This document shows, in pieces, positions 1-9,073 of a stretch of DNA of 64,000 nt; within the stretch, counting starts at the first letter, position 1, and the number at the start of each line of letters is the position of its first letter. This DNA comes from Microbulbifer variabilis (GTDB taxonomy: Bacteria > Pseudomonadota > Gammaproteobacteria > Pseudomonadales > Cellvibrionaceae). The stretch is taken from assembly GCF_020524905.1 (NCBI RefSeq), contig NZ_JAIVKI010000010.1, positions 62,001-126,000 on the forward strand. The letters are read 5' to 3'. Position numbers and translations under genes: made by a program. The notes under the pieces are model-generated. The model was given only the letters and a program-made list of their open reading frames with translations, searched no databases and was not told the DNA's origin.

Positions 1-1089
1 GCCCTGGACCTGCAACGGAAAATCGACAACCACACCCCTATGAGCGAGAACAATATTCTCGGCACACACAATTCTTACAATTCAGAGGTCTATCGGGCTT
101 GCAACTTCTCTGTGGGCTGTCGCTATCTAGATCCCCAACAGGAATATTCCATCAAGGATCAGCTGCGGTTGGGGGCAAGATTTATTGAGCTGGACGTTCA
201 CTGGACGGCAAAAATGGAGAGCCTTTTCTCATACCCCAAACGCCTGCTGCTCTGTCATGGATTCTGCAGTTTGAATGACAAATACGCTACCGAAGGTTTC
301 AATGAGGTGAAGGACTGGCTGAATGACAGCGCCAATCAGGATGAGGTGATTATTCTCTACATCGAGGACCACTCTGATGGCCACCACCAGGATCTCTACG
401 ATCAGTTAACCAGCAGATTCGGTGACAAAATCTATTACAGTGGTGGCTGCCAAAGTATTCCCACCACGCTCACCAAGAACCAGGTGCTCGCAGCCGGTAA
501 ACAGGTAGTGCTCTGGAAGGATGGAGGCTGCTCTGGAAACACCAGCATGCAGAATATGGCCTTTACCGGACTCGGAGAAATCGGCCGGGTGTGGGAGGAC
601 AGTACCACCATCGGAACAATCGGCGAGATTTTCAGTGGCGGCATCGAAAGGATCACCGCTAACGATGTGCGCAATGGCTTTGCCCTGGGCCACAACATTA
701 TCAACCTCGACAATATGAACACTAGTGACGGTCGTATCGCCGCCGCCATCTGGTCCTGGGATCAAAACGAACCCAATAACCTCAACAATGAAGATTGTGC
801 GATGCAGTGGGGCAATGGACGTTGGAACGATTCCAACTGCAGTAATCAATACAGCTTCGCCTGCAAGAATATTACTGATGGCAGTTGGGCGGCCACCGCC
901 TCTATCGGCCCCTGGGCTTACGGAAGCGCCAATTGCCAAGCCCTCGGCAGCCAGTATGCCTTTGAGGTACCTACCAACAGTAAAGACAATCAGGCCTTGA
1001 AGGCAGCGAAGGAAGCCACCGGCTACGACAAGGTCTGGATTAACTATCAAGACCAGTCGACTGAAGGTCAGTGGCTGCGCAGCGAGTAA
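1..1089 (+). CDS. PI-PLC X-domain-like phosphodiesterase with C-type-lectin-like modules (5' end outside window)
   Basis: The frame is open from base 1, so the true start and any signal peptide lie to the left; 362 residues are visible. The first ~230 resemble the PI-PLC X domain: a GTHNSYNS motif with the probable first catalytic His, the acidic strand ARFIELDVH, and a second His in LLCHGF. Known members cleave phosphoinositide-type phosphodiester bonds. The rest is lectin-like. IWSWDQNEPNN, EDC, GRWNDSNC and FACK match the second half of a C-type lectin fold, including the EPN and WND calcium/mannose motifs. The following segment, with NCQALG, FEVPTN, KVWINY and EGQW, looks like the first half of such a fold. 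The halves therefore appear in reversed order. Many Cys suggest secretion. Substrate and target are not known. Confidence 0.8.
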   Translation, partial: ALDLQRKIDNHTPMSENNILGTHNSYNSEVYRACNFSVGCRYLDPQQEYSIKDQLRLGARFIELDVHWTAKMESLFSYPKRLLLCHGFCSLNDKYATEGFNEVKDWLNDSANQDEVIILYIEDHSDGHHQDLYDQLTSRFGDKIYYSGGCQSIPTTLTKNQVLAAGKQVVLWKDGGCSGNTSMQNMAFTGLGEIGRVWEDSTTIGTIGEIFSGGIERITANDVRNGFALGHNIINLDNMNTSDGRIAAAIWSWDQNEPNNLNNEDCAMQWGNGRWNDSNCSNQYSFACKNITDGSWAATASIGPWAYGSANCQALGSQYAFEVPTNSKDNQALKAAKEATGYDKVWINYQDQSTEGQWLRSE

Positions 1090-1278
1090 ACCCCGACCCA
1101 ACCACTCCCTAATACATGCTTTTTCGGGCCCGTGCGGGCCCGTGTTAGTCGCGCGGGCTCTTCTCTCCTGCCAAATACCCTCAGCCTTTCCATACTGCCT
1201 GGGTTCCGTGAGCACTATCGTTAGTTTGCTTTATATCGTGCATAATCCCTGCCTGAGCAAGACTCACAGGACATAATT

Positions 1279-3042
1279 ATGCGAATCCCTACCCGCTGGC
1301 GCCGCCTCGGCTTGACCATTGCCGTTGGCAGCGTACTGACCGCTTGTGGCAAAGACACCACCGAATCAGCCAAACCGCACGCTGACCACAGCGCGGCCCA
1401 TGCTGAGCACCATCAGGCAAGCAACGCCAAGCTATCTCTCAGTGAAGCCGAACAGGCTCAGGTTGATGCGATTGCCGCAGACCTACACAAACATATTGCA
1501 ATCCTCGCCTCCGACAAGTTCGAAGGGCGCGCGCCTGCCACCAAAGGCGAAGAACTCACCGTTAATTACCTGGCGGAACAGTTCAAGGCCCTGGGCCTGG
1601 TGCCGGGTGCATTGGACGCGAAAGGCAAACCCAGCTGGTTCCAGCAGGTACCTATCGTAGAAATGGAAATAGAAACCACTCCCCTAAAATTTAAGGGAGA
1701 TGGTTTTGAGCAATTGTTGCAACCGATCGACGATATAGTGGCTTTCACCCAGAGACAAACTGCCGGCTCCTCCCTGGAAAACAGCGAGCTGGTATTTGTT
1801 GGCTACGGTATTGTCGCACCAGAGAACAACTGGAATGACTACGCCGGCCTGGATATGAAAGGCAAAACCGCAGTCATCTTGGTCAATGATCCCGGGTATG
1901 CGACCAAGGACGAGGCGCTCTTCAATGGCAATGCCATGACCTATTACGGTCGCTGGAGCTACAAGTTCGAGGAAGCCGCCCGCCAGGGTGCCGATGGTGC
2001 AATTATCATTCACGAAACCGATGCCGCCGGTTACCCCTGGGAAGTGGTCAGTGGCTCCTGGTCGGGGGCACAAGTCAGCCTCGAAGCCGAGAACCAGAAC
2101 GCTGACCGGGTTGCCGTTGAGGCCTGGATGACCAACCAAGCCGCCAATGCACTATTCCGTTCAGCCGGCCTAGATCTACAAAAGGAAATGGATGCAGCCA
2201 AAATCCAGGGCTTCAAACCCAAGGCTCTAGGCGTTACTGCCAGTGTACAATTGAAAAACAGCCTGCAGAAATCCAACTCCCTCAACGTGGTCGCCAAACT
2301 GCCAGGCAAAAAGCACCCCGAGGAGGTGGTTGTCTACACCGCGCATTGGGACCACTTGGGTATTAATAAGAACGCGGAAGGTGAAGATCATATCTTTAAC
2401 GGTGCCGTAGATAACGCCACCGGCACTGCCGGCCTACTCGCTATGGCGGCAGAGGCGGTGAAGCTGGATCGCCCGGAACGCTCATTGCTGTTCGTTGCCG
2501 TAACCGCTGAAGAATCCGGTCTGCTTGGCTCCAAGTACTATGCCGAAAAGCCAGTTGCCCTTTTAGAGAAAACCGTCGCCGGCATTAATTTCGACGCCAT
2601 GAACGTACTGGGTCCGGCCCGTGATATTACGGTAATCGGTTACGGCAGTAGTGAGCTGGAGCAGTTGCTGGAAGTATCCGCCAAGAAACAGGGCCGCTAC
2701 CTGGCTGCGGAAGAGCACCCTGAGCGCGGCTACTTCTACCGCTCAGATCACTTCAGCCTGGCGAAAAAAGGCGTACCCATGCTGTATTTCGATTCCGGCA
2801 CCGACGATTTTGAGCATGGCCGCGAGTGGGCCCAGGCAAAAGGCGCCGAGTATGTCAGCCAACACTACCATAAACCCGGCGATGAATATGATCCCTCCTG
2901 GAACCTGAAGGGATCAGCCATGGATCTGCAGCTTGGTCTCAAATTGGGTCTGCAGCTAGCCAACAGCCGCGACTGGCCCAACTGGTATGAGGGCAACGAG
3001 TTCCGTGCGATTCGCGACGCGAGTGCCGAAGCCCGCAAATAA
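1279..3042 (+). CDS. M28-family zinc aminopeptidase lipoprotein with PA domain
   Basis: This 587-residue protein starts with a lipoprotein signal (LTAC lipobox, Cys23), so it is probably anchored in the outer membrane or periplasm. A His-rich linker (residues ~35-46) may bind metal. A PA-type insert lies near residues 165-310. The M28 catalytic domain follows: TAHWDHLG (His356), GAVDNATG (Asp378), TAEESGLLGS (Glu411-Glu412, base and ligand), NFDAMN (Asp439) and YRSDHFS (His491) provide the expected two-zinc site. Such enzymes remove N-terminal residues from peptides and often serve peptide scavenging. It is a single gene, followed by hairpins at 3058-3094 and 3186-3215. Family assignment is firm; substrate preference is not visible. 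Confidence 0.92.
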   Translation: MRIPTRWRRLGLTIAVGSVLTACGKDTTESAKPHADHSAAHAEHHQASNAKLSLSEAEQAQVDAIAADLHKHIAILASDKFEGRAPATKGEELTVNYLAEQFKALGLVPGALDAKGKPSWFQQVPIVEMEIETTPLKFKGDGFEQLLQPIDDIVAFTQRQTAGSSLENSELVFVGYGIVAPENNWNDYAGLDMKGKTAVILVNDPGYATKDEALFNGNAMTYYGRWSYKFEEAARQGADGAIIIHETDAAGYPWEVVSGSWSGAQVSLEAENQNADRVAVEAWMTNQAANALFRSAGLDLQKEMDAAKIQGFKPKALGVTASVQLKNSLQKSNSLNVVAKLPGKKHPEEVVVYTAHWDHLGINKNAEGEDHIFNGAVDNATGTAGLLAMAAEAVKLDRPERSLLFVAVTAEESGLLGSKYYAEKPVALLEKTVAGINFDAMNVLGPARDITVIGYGSSELEQLLEVSAKKQGRYLAAEEHPERGYFYRSDHFSLAKKGVPMLYFDSGTDDFEHGREWAQAKGAEYVSQHYHKPGDEYDPSWNLKGSAMDLQLGLKLGLQLANSRDWPNWYEGNEFRAIRDASAEARK

Positions 3043-3425
3043 ATACTCTTCGAATATTCTACTGCGGTGATAAGCTCAGCATCACCGCAGTAGAACCTGA
3101 TTTTCCTTCATCGATATAGCCAGCTCTCATAGAGGGCAATCTTTCCCCCCCATATCTTGATCTCGGAATTTGCAAGCTAACCCAAAAAAGCCCAACTGTT
3201 TCCAGCTGGGCTTTTGGATAACCTTCATACATACAAGCACAGGAAAATAACCCACCCCACACAACAAAAGGATAAATCTATTTAGATTTGATCATCACCG
3301 GGGAGTTATTGATTTAGATAGGGAAATTTGTGGGGATTTTTATAGACTGAGAATGCTCGATTGACTTACGGCAACACATCCATGTGTCGCAATAACCCGT
3401 CAATAATTTGCGGGTTAGCTATCGA
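3043..3425. other. intergenic region between convergent genes
   Basis: No gene is seen here. The M28 peptidase ends on the left and fadD ends on the right from the other strand. The stretch holds a near-perfect 14-bp inverted repeat at 3058-3094 (TCTACTGCGGTGAT and its complement) with no T-run directly after it, and a terminator at 3186-3215. The remaining ~200 bases are AT-rich without a credible ORF. Confidence 0.6.
3186..3215. terminator. bidirectional rho-independent terminator
   Basis: A stem with arms AAAAGCCCAACTG and CAGCTGGGCTTTT (one mismatch, TTTC loop) is flanked by A and T runs, so it can work on both strands. It serves the peptidase gene on the plus strand and could serve fadD on the minus strand, although it lies 210 bp past the fadD stop. 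Confidence 0.75.
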
Positions 3426-5132
3426 TCAGGCGCCGACCGCATCCATTTTCTTCAACTCTTCTTCGCGCAACTCGCGACGCAGAATCTTGCCAACATTGGT
3501 CTTCGGCAGGTCATCGCGGAATTCAACCGACCTCGGCACTTTGTAAGCTGTCATATTTTCACGACAGAAAGCGATAACCTCTTTCTCGGTCAGGGAAGGG
3601 TCAGCTTTAATCACAAAAAGCTTAACCTGCTCGCCGCTCTTTTCATCGGGGATACCAATTGCCGCAGCTTCGGTCACCTTTGGATGGGCACTGACGATAT
3701 CCTCAATCTCATTGGGATATACGTTGAATCCAGACACAATAATCATGTCCTTCTTGCGATCCACAATTTTGATGTAACCATCGTCCTGGATCACTGCCAT
3801 ATCACCGGTATTCAGCCAGCCTTCGCTGTCGAGGGTATCAGCAGTGGCCTCGGGGCGCTGCCAGTAGCCCTTCATTACCTGAGGGCCACGTACACAGAGT
3901 TCACCGGGAGAATTGTTCGGCAAGTCATTGCCGTTCTCATCCACGACCTTGACCTCGGTTCCCGGAACCGGGATACCCACGGTACCCAACTGCACGCCGT
4001 CAGTGGGGTTAAAAGACACAACGGGAGAGGTTTCCGTCATACCGTAACCTTCCATAACCACACAGCCGGTCAGTTCCTCCCAACGTTTGGCGGTATCCCT
4101 TGTTAGTGCCATACCACCAGAAGCCGTGGAATGCAGTTTACTGAAATCCAACTCAGCAAAATCTTTATTCAGCATCAGGCCATTAAACAGGGTGTTCAGA
4201 CCGACAAAGCCGGTGAAGCGCTGTCCTTTCAGGGTTTTCACAAAGCCAGGAATATCGCGCGGATTGGGAATCAGCAGGGAGTGGTTGCCGGTAGAGAACA
4301 AACACATGCAATGGATGGTAAAGGCGTAAATATGATAGAGAGGCAGCGGAGCGATATAGAACTCCTCGCCTTCCTTCATACCACTGCCAAACGCTTCGAG
4401 TACCTGCTGCATATTGGCAACCAGGTTGCGATTGGTCAGCATCGCGCCCTTGGCAACACCTGTAGTGCCACCGGTATATTGCAACACGGCAACATCTTCT
4501 GGTGCGCGCTCAATATCTTCGCTGGCCTGTTGTGCACCGAGAGTGAGAGCCTCGCGGAAATTCACCTGTTGGGCAAAGGAAAATTCCGGCACCATCTTTT
4601 TGATGTGCTTGGCAACACCGTTGATCAGAATCCGCTTTAAGGGGCTGTGCAGGTCGGCGATCTCGGTAACGATCACTTTTTCCACACTGGTTTCAGCCAC
4701 AACAGTGGAGGCGGTATCGGCGATATTAGCCAGTACTACCAGTGCCTTTGCACCAGAATCATTCAGCTGGTGCTTCAATTCACGCGGGGTATACAGCGGG
4801 TTGGTGTTGACTACCACAAGTCCGGCACGCAAAGCGCCAAAAACAACCACAGGATACTGCAGTACGTTGGGCAGCTGGATAGCGATGCGATCACCGGGCT
4901 TTAAATTGGTGTGATTTTGTAAATAGGAGGCAAACTTTGCGCTCAGGGTATCGATATCACCAACGGTCAGGGTTCGCCCCAGGCAGGTGAAAGCCGGTCG
5001 GTCACTAAATTTGGCGCAAGCGCCTTTAAATACATCGAGAATGCTGCGGTCAATGTCCAACTCTCTTCTCCCATTCCTGATTGTTGTTATCGCTTGCTCA
5101 CTTCTCCCGTCCTTATAGACGAAACCTGCCAT
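3426..5132 (-). CDS. fadD: long-chain fatty-acid--CoA ligase FadD
   Basis: 568 residues, against about 560 for FadD. This AMP-forming enzyme activates long-chain fatty acids to acyl-CoA at the inner membrane, coupling uptake to beta-oxidation. Visible motifs are the P-loop-like YTGGTTGVAKGAML, the adenylate motif GYGMTETSP, GWLNTGDMA, and the hinge region DRKKDMIIVSGFNVYPNEIE typical of FadD. The C-terminal PRSVEFRDDLPKTNVGKILR carries the catalytic Lys. The start is uncertain: an in-frame TTG about 24 codons in has a better Shine-Dalgarno (GGGAG), but FadD proteins normally extend upstream of that point, so the ATG at 5132 is kept. An SCP2-like gene lies upstream in the same direction. Acetyl-CoA-type ligases are excluded by the FadD-type hinge. 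Confidence 0.93.
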   Translation of the reverse strand: MAGFVYKDGRSEQAITTIRNGRRELDIDRSILDVFKGACAKFSDRPAFTCLGRTLTVGDIDTLSAKFASYLQNHTNLKPGDRIAIQLPNVLQYPVVVFGALRAGLVVVNTNPLYTPRELKHQLNDSGAKALVVLANIADTASTVVAETSVEKVIVTEIADLHSPLKRILINGVAKHIKKMVPEFSFAQQVNFREALTLGAQQASEDIERAPEDVAVLQYTGGTTGVAKGAMLTNRNLVANMQQVLEAFGSGMKEGEEFYIAPLPLYHIYAFTIHCMCLFSTGNHSLLIPNPRDIPGFVKTLKGQRFTGFVGLNTLFNGLMLNKDFAELDFSKLHSTASGGMALTRDTAKRWEELTGCVVMEGYGMTETSPVVSFNPTDGVQLGTVGIPVPGTEVKVVDENGNDLPNNSPGELCVRGPQVMKGYWQRPEATADTLDSEGWLNTGDMAVIQDDGYIKIVDRKKDMIIVSGFNVYPNEIEDIVSAHPKVTEAAAIGIPDEKSGEQVKLFVIKADPSLTEKEVIAFCRENMTAYKVPRSVEFRDDLPKTNVGKILRRELREEELKKMDAVGA

Positions 5133-5209
5133 CTTTCGGAGCCAGCGAGAAATTATTTATTGTTTGTAGTATGTTGCGAGACAATAAAAAAGAGGCTCAT
5201 TCATGCCCC

Positions 5210-5548
5210 TCAAAGCCCATTCACCTCTTTACTCTGCGCAGGAAACAAACCTGCCAGTGCGGCGGCTAACTCTCTATCGCCAGTGTATTGGACATCTCCC
5301 AACAGAAAGGCGTGCCTAGCGTTTAAATGGCCATCCAAAATTGCATTCAAAGTGTGATTAGCCATAACCAATATTAGTGCCGGTTCTTCCGTTTGCCCGA
5401 ACTCGGAAACCACTTCGAGATCATTCGGAGCTCCTTTTACGTAAACATAAAAGTCACAGGCATCCGGCAGGCGGAACTGTACCCGAGCAAGTGGGTGCGA
5501 ACAAGCTATGCGCCGCAGGCGCTCCTGAACTAAATCCGGCAATTGCAT
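5210..5548 (-). CDS. SCP2-like sterol/lipid-carrier domain protein
   Basis: A small protein of 112 residues if begun at the ATG at 5548, which has GGAGAG six bases upstream; a GTG at 5572 would add eight residues but sits almost inside the upstream terminator. The C-terminal half (LVMANHTLNAILDGHLNARH, GDVQYTGDRELA, LAGLF) matches the SCP2 sterol-carrier pattern, in which a hydrophobic tunnel binds acyl chains. Its place between fadD and an acyl-CoA dehydrogenase suggests a role in handling fatty acyl groups. A weak hairpin with a T-run (5185-5210) overlaps its stop. The exact ligand cannot be read from sequence. Confidence 0.7.
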   Translation of the reverse strand: MQLPDLVQERLRRIACSHPLARVQFRLPDACDFYVYVKGAPNDLEVVSEFGQTEEPALILVMANHTLNAILDGHLNARHAFLLGDVQYTGDRELAAALAGLFPAQSKEVNGL

Positions 5549-5584
5549 CGGAATCTCTCCGTCATTGGCCACTTCGGCGCCGGT

Positions 5585-5620
5585 AAAAAAAACCGCCGGT
5601 GAAAACCGGCGGTTTTTTGC
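5585..5620 (-). terminator. rho-independent terminator after the acyl-CoA dehydrogenase gene
   Basis: Nine-bp GC-rich arms AACCGCCGG (5591-5599) and CCGGCGGTT (5606-5614) are flanked by eight A on the left and six T on the right. Read on the minus strand it stops the dehydrogenase transcript 18 bases past its stop; the symmetry means it could also act on the plus strand. Confidence 0.9.
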
Positions 5621-5631
5621 TGAGATTGGAT

Positions 5632-7425
5632 TTAGAACGCGAAATGCTCTGCGTCCAGATCCATCAGGTTGGCCGCGCCACTCTGCATAGTTACAGCATG
5701 GCTAGCGGTACGCGGAAGGATGCGCTCGAAATAGAAGCGGGCGGTCTTCAGCTTGGCATGATAGAAATCTGCTTCATCAGTGCCTTCAGCCAGCTTGTCG
5801 TTAGCGACTTTAGCGGCACGCGCCCACAGGTAACCCAGCACGGTGTAGCCGGAGAACATCAGATAATCTACGGAAGCCGCACCGACTTCGTCCGGATTTT
5901 CCATAGCCTTACCGCCTACATGCAGAGTCAGATCACCCCACTGCTTGTTCAGCTCTTGCAGCTTGGTAACGAAAGGTGCAAGCGCTTCGTTATCGATTTC
6001 CGCCTGGCAGAACTTGTGCACTTTCTTGGTAAAGCGGCGCAACAGCTCACCCTGGCTCATCAGTACCTTACGACCCAGCAGGTCGAGGGCTTGAATACCA
6101 GTAGTCCCTTCGTAGATGGTAGAGATACGCGCATCGCGCACATTCTGCTCCATACCCCACTCGGCAATGTACCCATGGCCACCGAAACACTGCAGACCCA
6201 GGTTGGCGGATTCAAAACCGGCTTCAGTGATAAACGCTTTGGCGATCGGAGTGAGGAAAGCCAGCAGGTCCTCCGCCTCTTTTTTCGCCTCATCGTCACC
6301 TTTGTGGGTAACGTCGACCAGTTGCGCACAAGTGGCAACCAGCATACGGCTGCCTTCGACGATAGCCTTCTGGGTCATCAGCATACGGCGCACATCGGGG
6401 TGCACGATGATCGGATCTGCTGGACCCTCTGGGTTCTTAACACCAGACAAAGAGCGCATTTGCAGACGGTCCTTGGCGTAGGCCAGAGACTTCTGGAAAC
6501 CGATTTCTGAGTGGGCCACGCCCTGCAGCGCTGTACCCAGGCGCGCGGTATTCATAAAGGTGAACATGTAGTTCAAGCCCTTGTTGGGCTCGCCGATCAG
6601 AAAACCTTTAGCGCTGTCGAAGTTCAGGACTGCAGTGGCGTTACCATGGATACCCATTTTGTGCTCCAGGGAGCCACATACCACACCATTGCGTTCGCCC
6701 AGGGAGCCATCGGCATTGGGTACAAACTTGGGCACAATAAACAGGGAAATACCCTTGGTGCCCGCCGGCGCATCCGGGAGGCGTGCCAGAACGATATGAA
6801 CGATGTTCTCGGTCATGTCGTGCTCACCGGCGGAGATAAAGATCTTGGTACCGGTAATCGCGTAGGAACCATCTGCATTGGGCTCAGCCTTGGTACGCAG
6901 GATACCCAGGTCGGTACCACAGTGCGGCTCGGTCAGACACATGGTGCCAGTCCAGCTGCCTTCAACCAGCTTGGTCAGGTAAACGCTCTTCTGCTCATCA
7001 GTTCCGTGTTCTTCCAAGGTGTTCATGGCACCGTGGGACAGGCCCGGGTACATTCCCCATGACCAGTTGGCGATACCCACCATTTCACTCAAGATGGTCC
7101 CCAGAGAGGGCGGCAGGCCCTGACCACCGTATTCGGGGTCGTGGGGCAGCGCCGGCCAACCGGCCTCCACAAATTGCTGATAGGCTTCTTTAAAACCTTC
7201 CGGAGTGGTGACTTCACCATCTTTCCAGGTGCAGCCCTGCTGGTCGCCAATCTGATTCAGCGGAGCCAGTACGTTTTCACAGAACTTGGCACCCTCTTCC
7301 AGGATGGCATCCACGACATCAGGCGTTGCCTCCTCGAAACCCAGAGACTCGTAATGCTTATCTGAGTCCAGCATCTCGCGCATTACGAAACGCATATCAC
7401 GCAGTGGCACTTTGATATCGGTCAT
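5632..7425 (-). CDS. acyl-CoA dehydrogenase (FadE-like, 597-residue class)
   Basis: This FAD enzyme introduces the alpha-beta double bond in acyl-CoA. The 597-residue length with an extra C-terminal helical domain is that of the Pseudomonas PA0506-0508/DmdC group rather than the ~380-residue short form. Visible motifs: the FAD loop MCLTEPHCGTDLG, the second signature FGGHGYIAEWGMEQNVRDAR, and IYEGTTGIQALDL with the likely catalytic base Glu439. DmdC-type members act on 3-methylmercaptopropionyl-CoA, so a medium or long fatty acyl substrate is only inferred. The gene has its own promoter region with a strong palindrome (7454-7476) and its own terminator (5585-5620). An AraC-type regulator gene lies just upstream on the same strand. 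Confidence 0.92.
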   Translation of the reverse strand: MTDIKVPLRDMRFVMREMLDSDKHYESLGFEEATPDVVDAILEEGAKFCENVLAPLNQIGDQQGCTWKDGEVTTPEGFKEAYQQFVEAGWPALPHDPEYGGQGLPPSLGTILSEMVGIANWSWGMYPGLSHGAMNTLEEHGTDEQKSVYLTKLVEGSWTGTMCLTEPHCGTDLGILRTKAEPNADGSYAITGTKIFISAGEHDMTENIVHIVLARLPDAPAGTKGISLFIVPKFVPNADGSLGERNGVVCGSLEHKMGIHGNATAVLNFDSAKGFLIGEPNKGLNYMFTFMNTARLGTALQGVAHSEIGFQKSLAYAKDRLQMRSLSGVKNPEGPADPIIVHPDVRRMLMTQKAIVEGSRMLVATCAQLVDVTHKGDDEAKKEAEDLLAFLTPIAKAFITEAGFESANLGLQCFGGHGYIAEWGMEQNVRDARISTIYEGTTGIQALDLLGRKVLMSQGELLRRFTKKVHKFCQAEIDNEALAPFVTKLQELNKQWGDLTLHVGGKAMENPDEVGAASVDYLMFSGYTVLGYLWARAAKVANDKLAEGTDEADFYHAKLKTARFYFERILPRTASHAVTMQSGAANLMDLDAEHFAF

Positions 7426-7453
7426 CCTGATACCCTCAATTCGGTTATGTTAA

Positions 7454-7476
7454 GACCAGTCAGAAACTGACTGGTC
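7454..7476. promoter_or_regulatory. candidate operator: perfect 9-bp inverted repeat upstream of the acyl-CoA dehydrogenase
   Basis: Arms GACCAGTCA and TGACTGGTC are separated by GAAAC, 29-51 bases upstream of the dehydrogenase start. The arms are perfect complements, typical of a dimeric repressor site. The half-site ACTGGTC also occurs in FadR operators, but the arrangement here is different, so a TetR-type or other fatty-acid repressor is equally possible. Confidence 0.6.
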
Positions 7477-7601
7477 ATATTTGTGACTAATTACTAAGAT
7501 TGGTTCATCATAGTAGTAAGGCTGCAGCCCCCTCTATGGCGAAATCCGTCCAAAGCGGTGACAAATCGAGGCGGGAATTCAAAAAAATGTGACCAGCTAA
7601 G

Positions 7602-8672
7602 TCAAATATCCAGGCCAGCGGCGGCGCGGCCGCCACGGCGATATTCGCCTGGCGTAATACCAGTCCACTTTTTAAAAGCGCGGAAAAAAGCACTGGACTC
7701 ATCAAATCCAAGCATCTCAGCAATCTGGCCATTAGACAGATCTGGGCAGCTCAGGTAATGGAAGGCGGCCTCCATACGGCACTCATCTTTCAACTTCTGG
7801 TAGGAAGTCCCCTCTTGCTGCAGGCGGCGGCGCAAGGTTGTCACCGACATATTGAGCCGATCAGCCACAGCTTCGGCGGCGGGCATGGATTCACTGACAT
7901 CCCGATTGAGGATGGTTTTAACCTTGGTTTTAATACTGTTAGCGCTGCCGTCACTGATCACCAGGTGATAGGGCGCGGTGCGGATAAAATCCTCCACCAT
8001 CTGGGGGCTCTGCACCACCGGATAGTCGAGATAGCGCACGTCGTATTCAAGCGCATTGAAAGGCTGCTCAAAAGACAGCTCGTCCGCTTCGCTCTGAGCC
8101 AGGCTGCGGAACTCCTCCGGGCAGGGAAAAGAAAAATGTAAGCGCGCCAGCGGGATTTCGCGCCCCGCCAGCCAACAGTAAAAACGGTGCCAAACTGCCA
8201 GCGTAGTACGCACTACGCTCGGGCTTGTAGAGGCCAGTAGCCTGTCGAATTCCCCCGCTTCCAGGGAGCTGATGCCGTGAATTTCCACCCGAACGCGGCC
8301 AGCTTCACCACCATGCAATTCCGGCTTTACCTTAAAACCTCGGCAAATCTCCATAAATTCGGCACAGAGCGTAATCGCCTGGCGCAAAGTTGCGCAATTG
8401 ACCACAGCCATACACAGCAAACGAAAGGAGCCTGAACGCACCCGTCCCCCACTGAGCATGCCAAACCACTCATTTTGAGCCAGCCACATAACCCGCTGGT
8501 AAAGGCGGCCGTATTTGATCGCCGAAAATGCGGCCACGCCCTCCAGTTCCTGCTCATCGATTCCAACCGACTCGAGCAATTCCACACGGTCGCAGCCGTG
8601 GCGAGTCGCCTCCTCCAGCAACCGCTCCAGGTAGGCTATGGGTATACGAATGTCCTCTTCTGATGCCGCCAT
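7602..8672 (-). CDS. AraC-family transcriptional regulator with N-terminal ligand-sensing domain
   Basis: 356 residues. The N-terminal ~200 match the AraC arabinose-binding-type domain of the OruR/ArgR-like group (LEAGEFDRLLASTSPSVVRTT region). The C-terminal ~100 form the double helix-turn-helix: AEAVADRLNMSVTTLRRRLQ is helix-turn-helix one and GQIAEMLGFDESSAFFRAFK is the conserved second one, followed by WTGITPGEYRR. The ATG lies four bases after the stop of a small membrane-protein gene, so the two are probably co-transcribed. The gene is upstream of the acyl-CoA dehydrogenase, a common place for a fatty-acid or amino-acid responsive activator, but the target and effector are inferred. Confidence 0.88.
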   Translation of the reverse strand: MAASEEDIRIPIAYLERLLEEATRHGCDRVELLESVGIDEQELEGVAAFSAIKYGRLYQRVMWLAQNEWFGMLSGGRVRSGSFRLLCMAVVNCATLRQAITLCAEFMEICRGFKVKPELHGGEAGRVRVEIHGISSLEAGEFDRLLASTSPSVVRTTLAVWHRFYCWLAGREIPLARLHFSFPCPEEFRSLAQSEADELSFEQPFNALEYDVRYLDYPVVQSPQMVEDFIRTAPYHLVISDGSANSIKTKVKTILNRDVSESMPAAEAVADRLNMSVTTLRRRLQQEGTSYQKLKDECRMEAAFHYLSCPDLSNGQIAEMLGFDESSAFFRAFKKWTGITPGEYRRGGRAAAGLDI

Positions 8673-8676
8673 CTGT

Positions 8677-8877
8677 CTACTTTCGCCTGCGTAACCAGCT
8701 CAATACGGCCCCAAAACCCATCGCAGCTGCAATAATGACAAACAGCGCTACCAGCAATAGGACCAGGTAATAAAGAACATCCTTGACGGGCAGGTCCCAG
8801 CTATAGATCGCCGCCGCAATAAATGCGACACAGGCGAGCACGCTGGTAATAAAGGAGCGGCGACTTTTATTGGCCAT
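8677..8877 (-). CDS. small inner-membrane protein, two predicted helices
   Basis: 66 residues: a basic N-terminus (MANKSRRSF), a first hydrophobic helix (FITSVLACVAFIAAAIYSW), a short polar turn, a second long helix (VLYYLVLLLVALFVIIAAAM) and a basic end (WLRRRK). Positive ends place both termini in the cytoplasm. It is immediately upstream of the AraC-type regulator, with four bases between stop and start, which supports a real gene. No family is recognised. Confidence 0.6.
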   Translation of the reverse strand: MANKSRRSFITSVLACVAFIAAAIYSWDLPVKDVLYYLVLLLVALFVIIAAAMGFGAVLSWLRRRK

Positions 8878-9073
8878 GATGATCTGGATACATTGATTTC
8901 AAAACAGGTGAGATAGCCACTTCTTGTGACGCTACCATTATATCGTCGGTGCCAGCGAGCCTCTGAAAGCCCTACAGAAACATTACAAAGTTAATCAAAT
9001 GTTCCCTAGGTACCGACGCGGCGTCGAATCGTGAGGGATCGGCAGGTATCTGTCAACGCCGCAGGAGGCGCGA

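Noticed and set aside
406..1215. 269-codon minus-strand frame opposite the PI-PLC gene
   Set aside because: The plus-strand frame carries clear family motifs and the minus frame has none.
3408..4106. 232-codon plus-strand frame opposite fadD
   Set aside because: Antisense to fadD without family resemblance.
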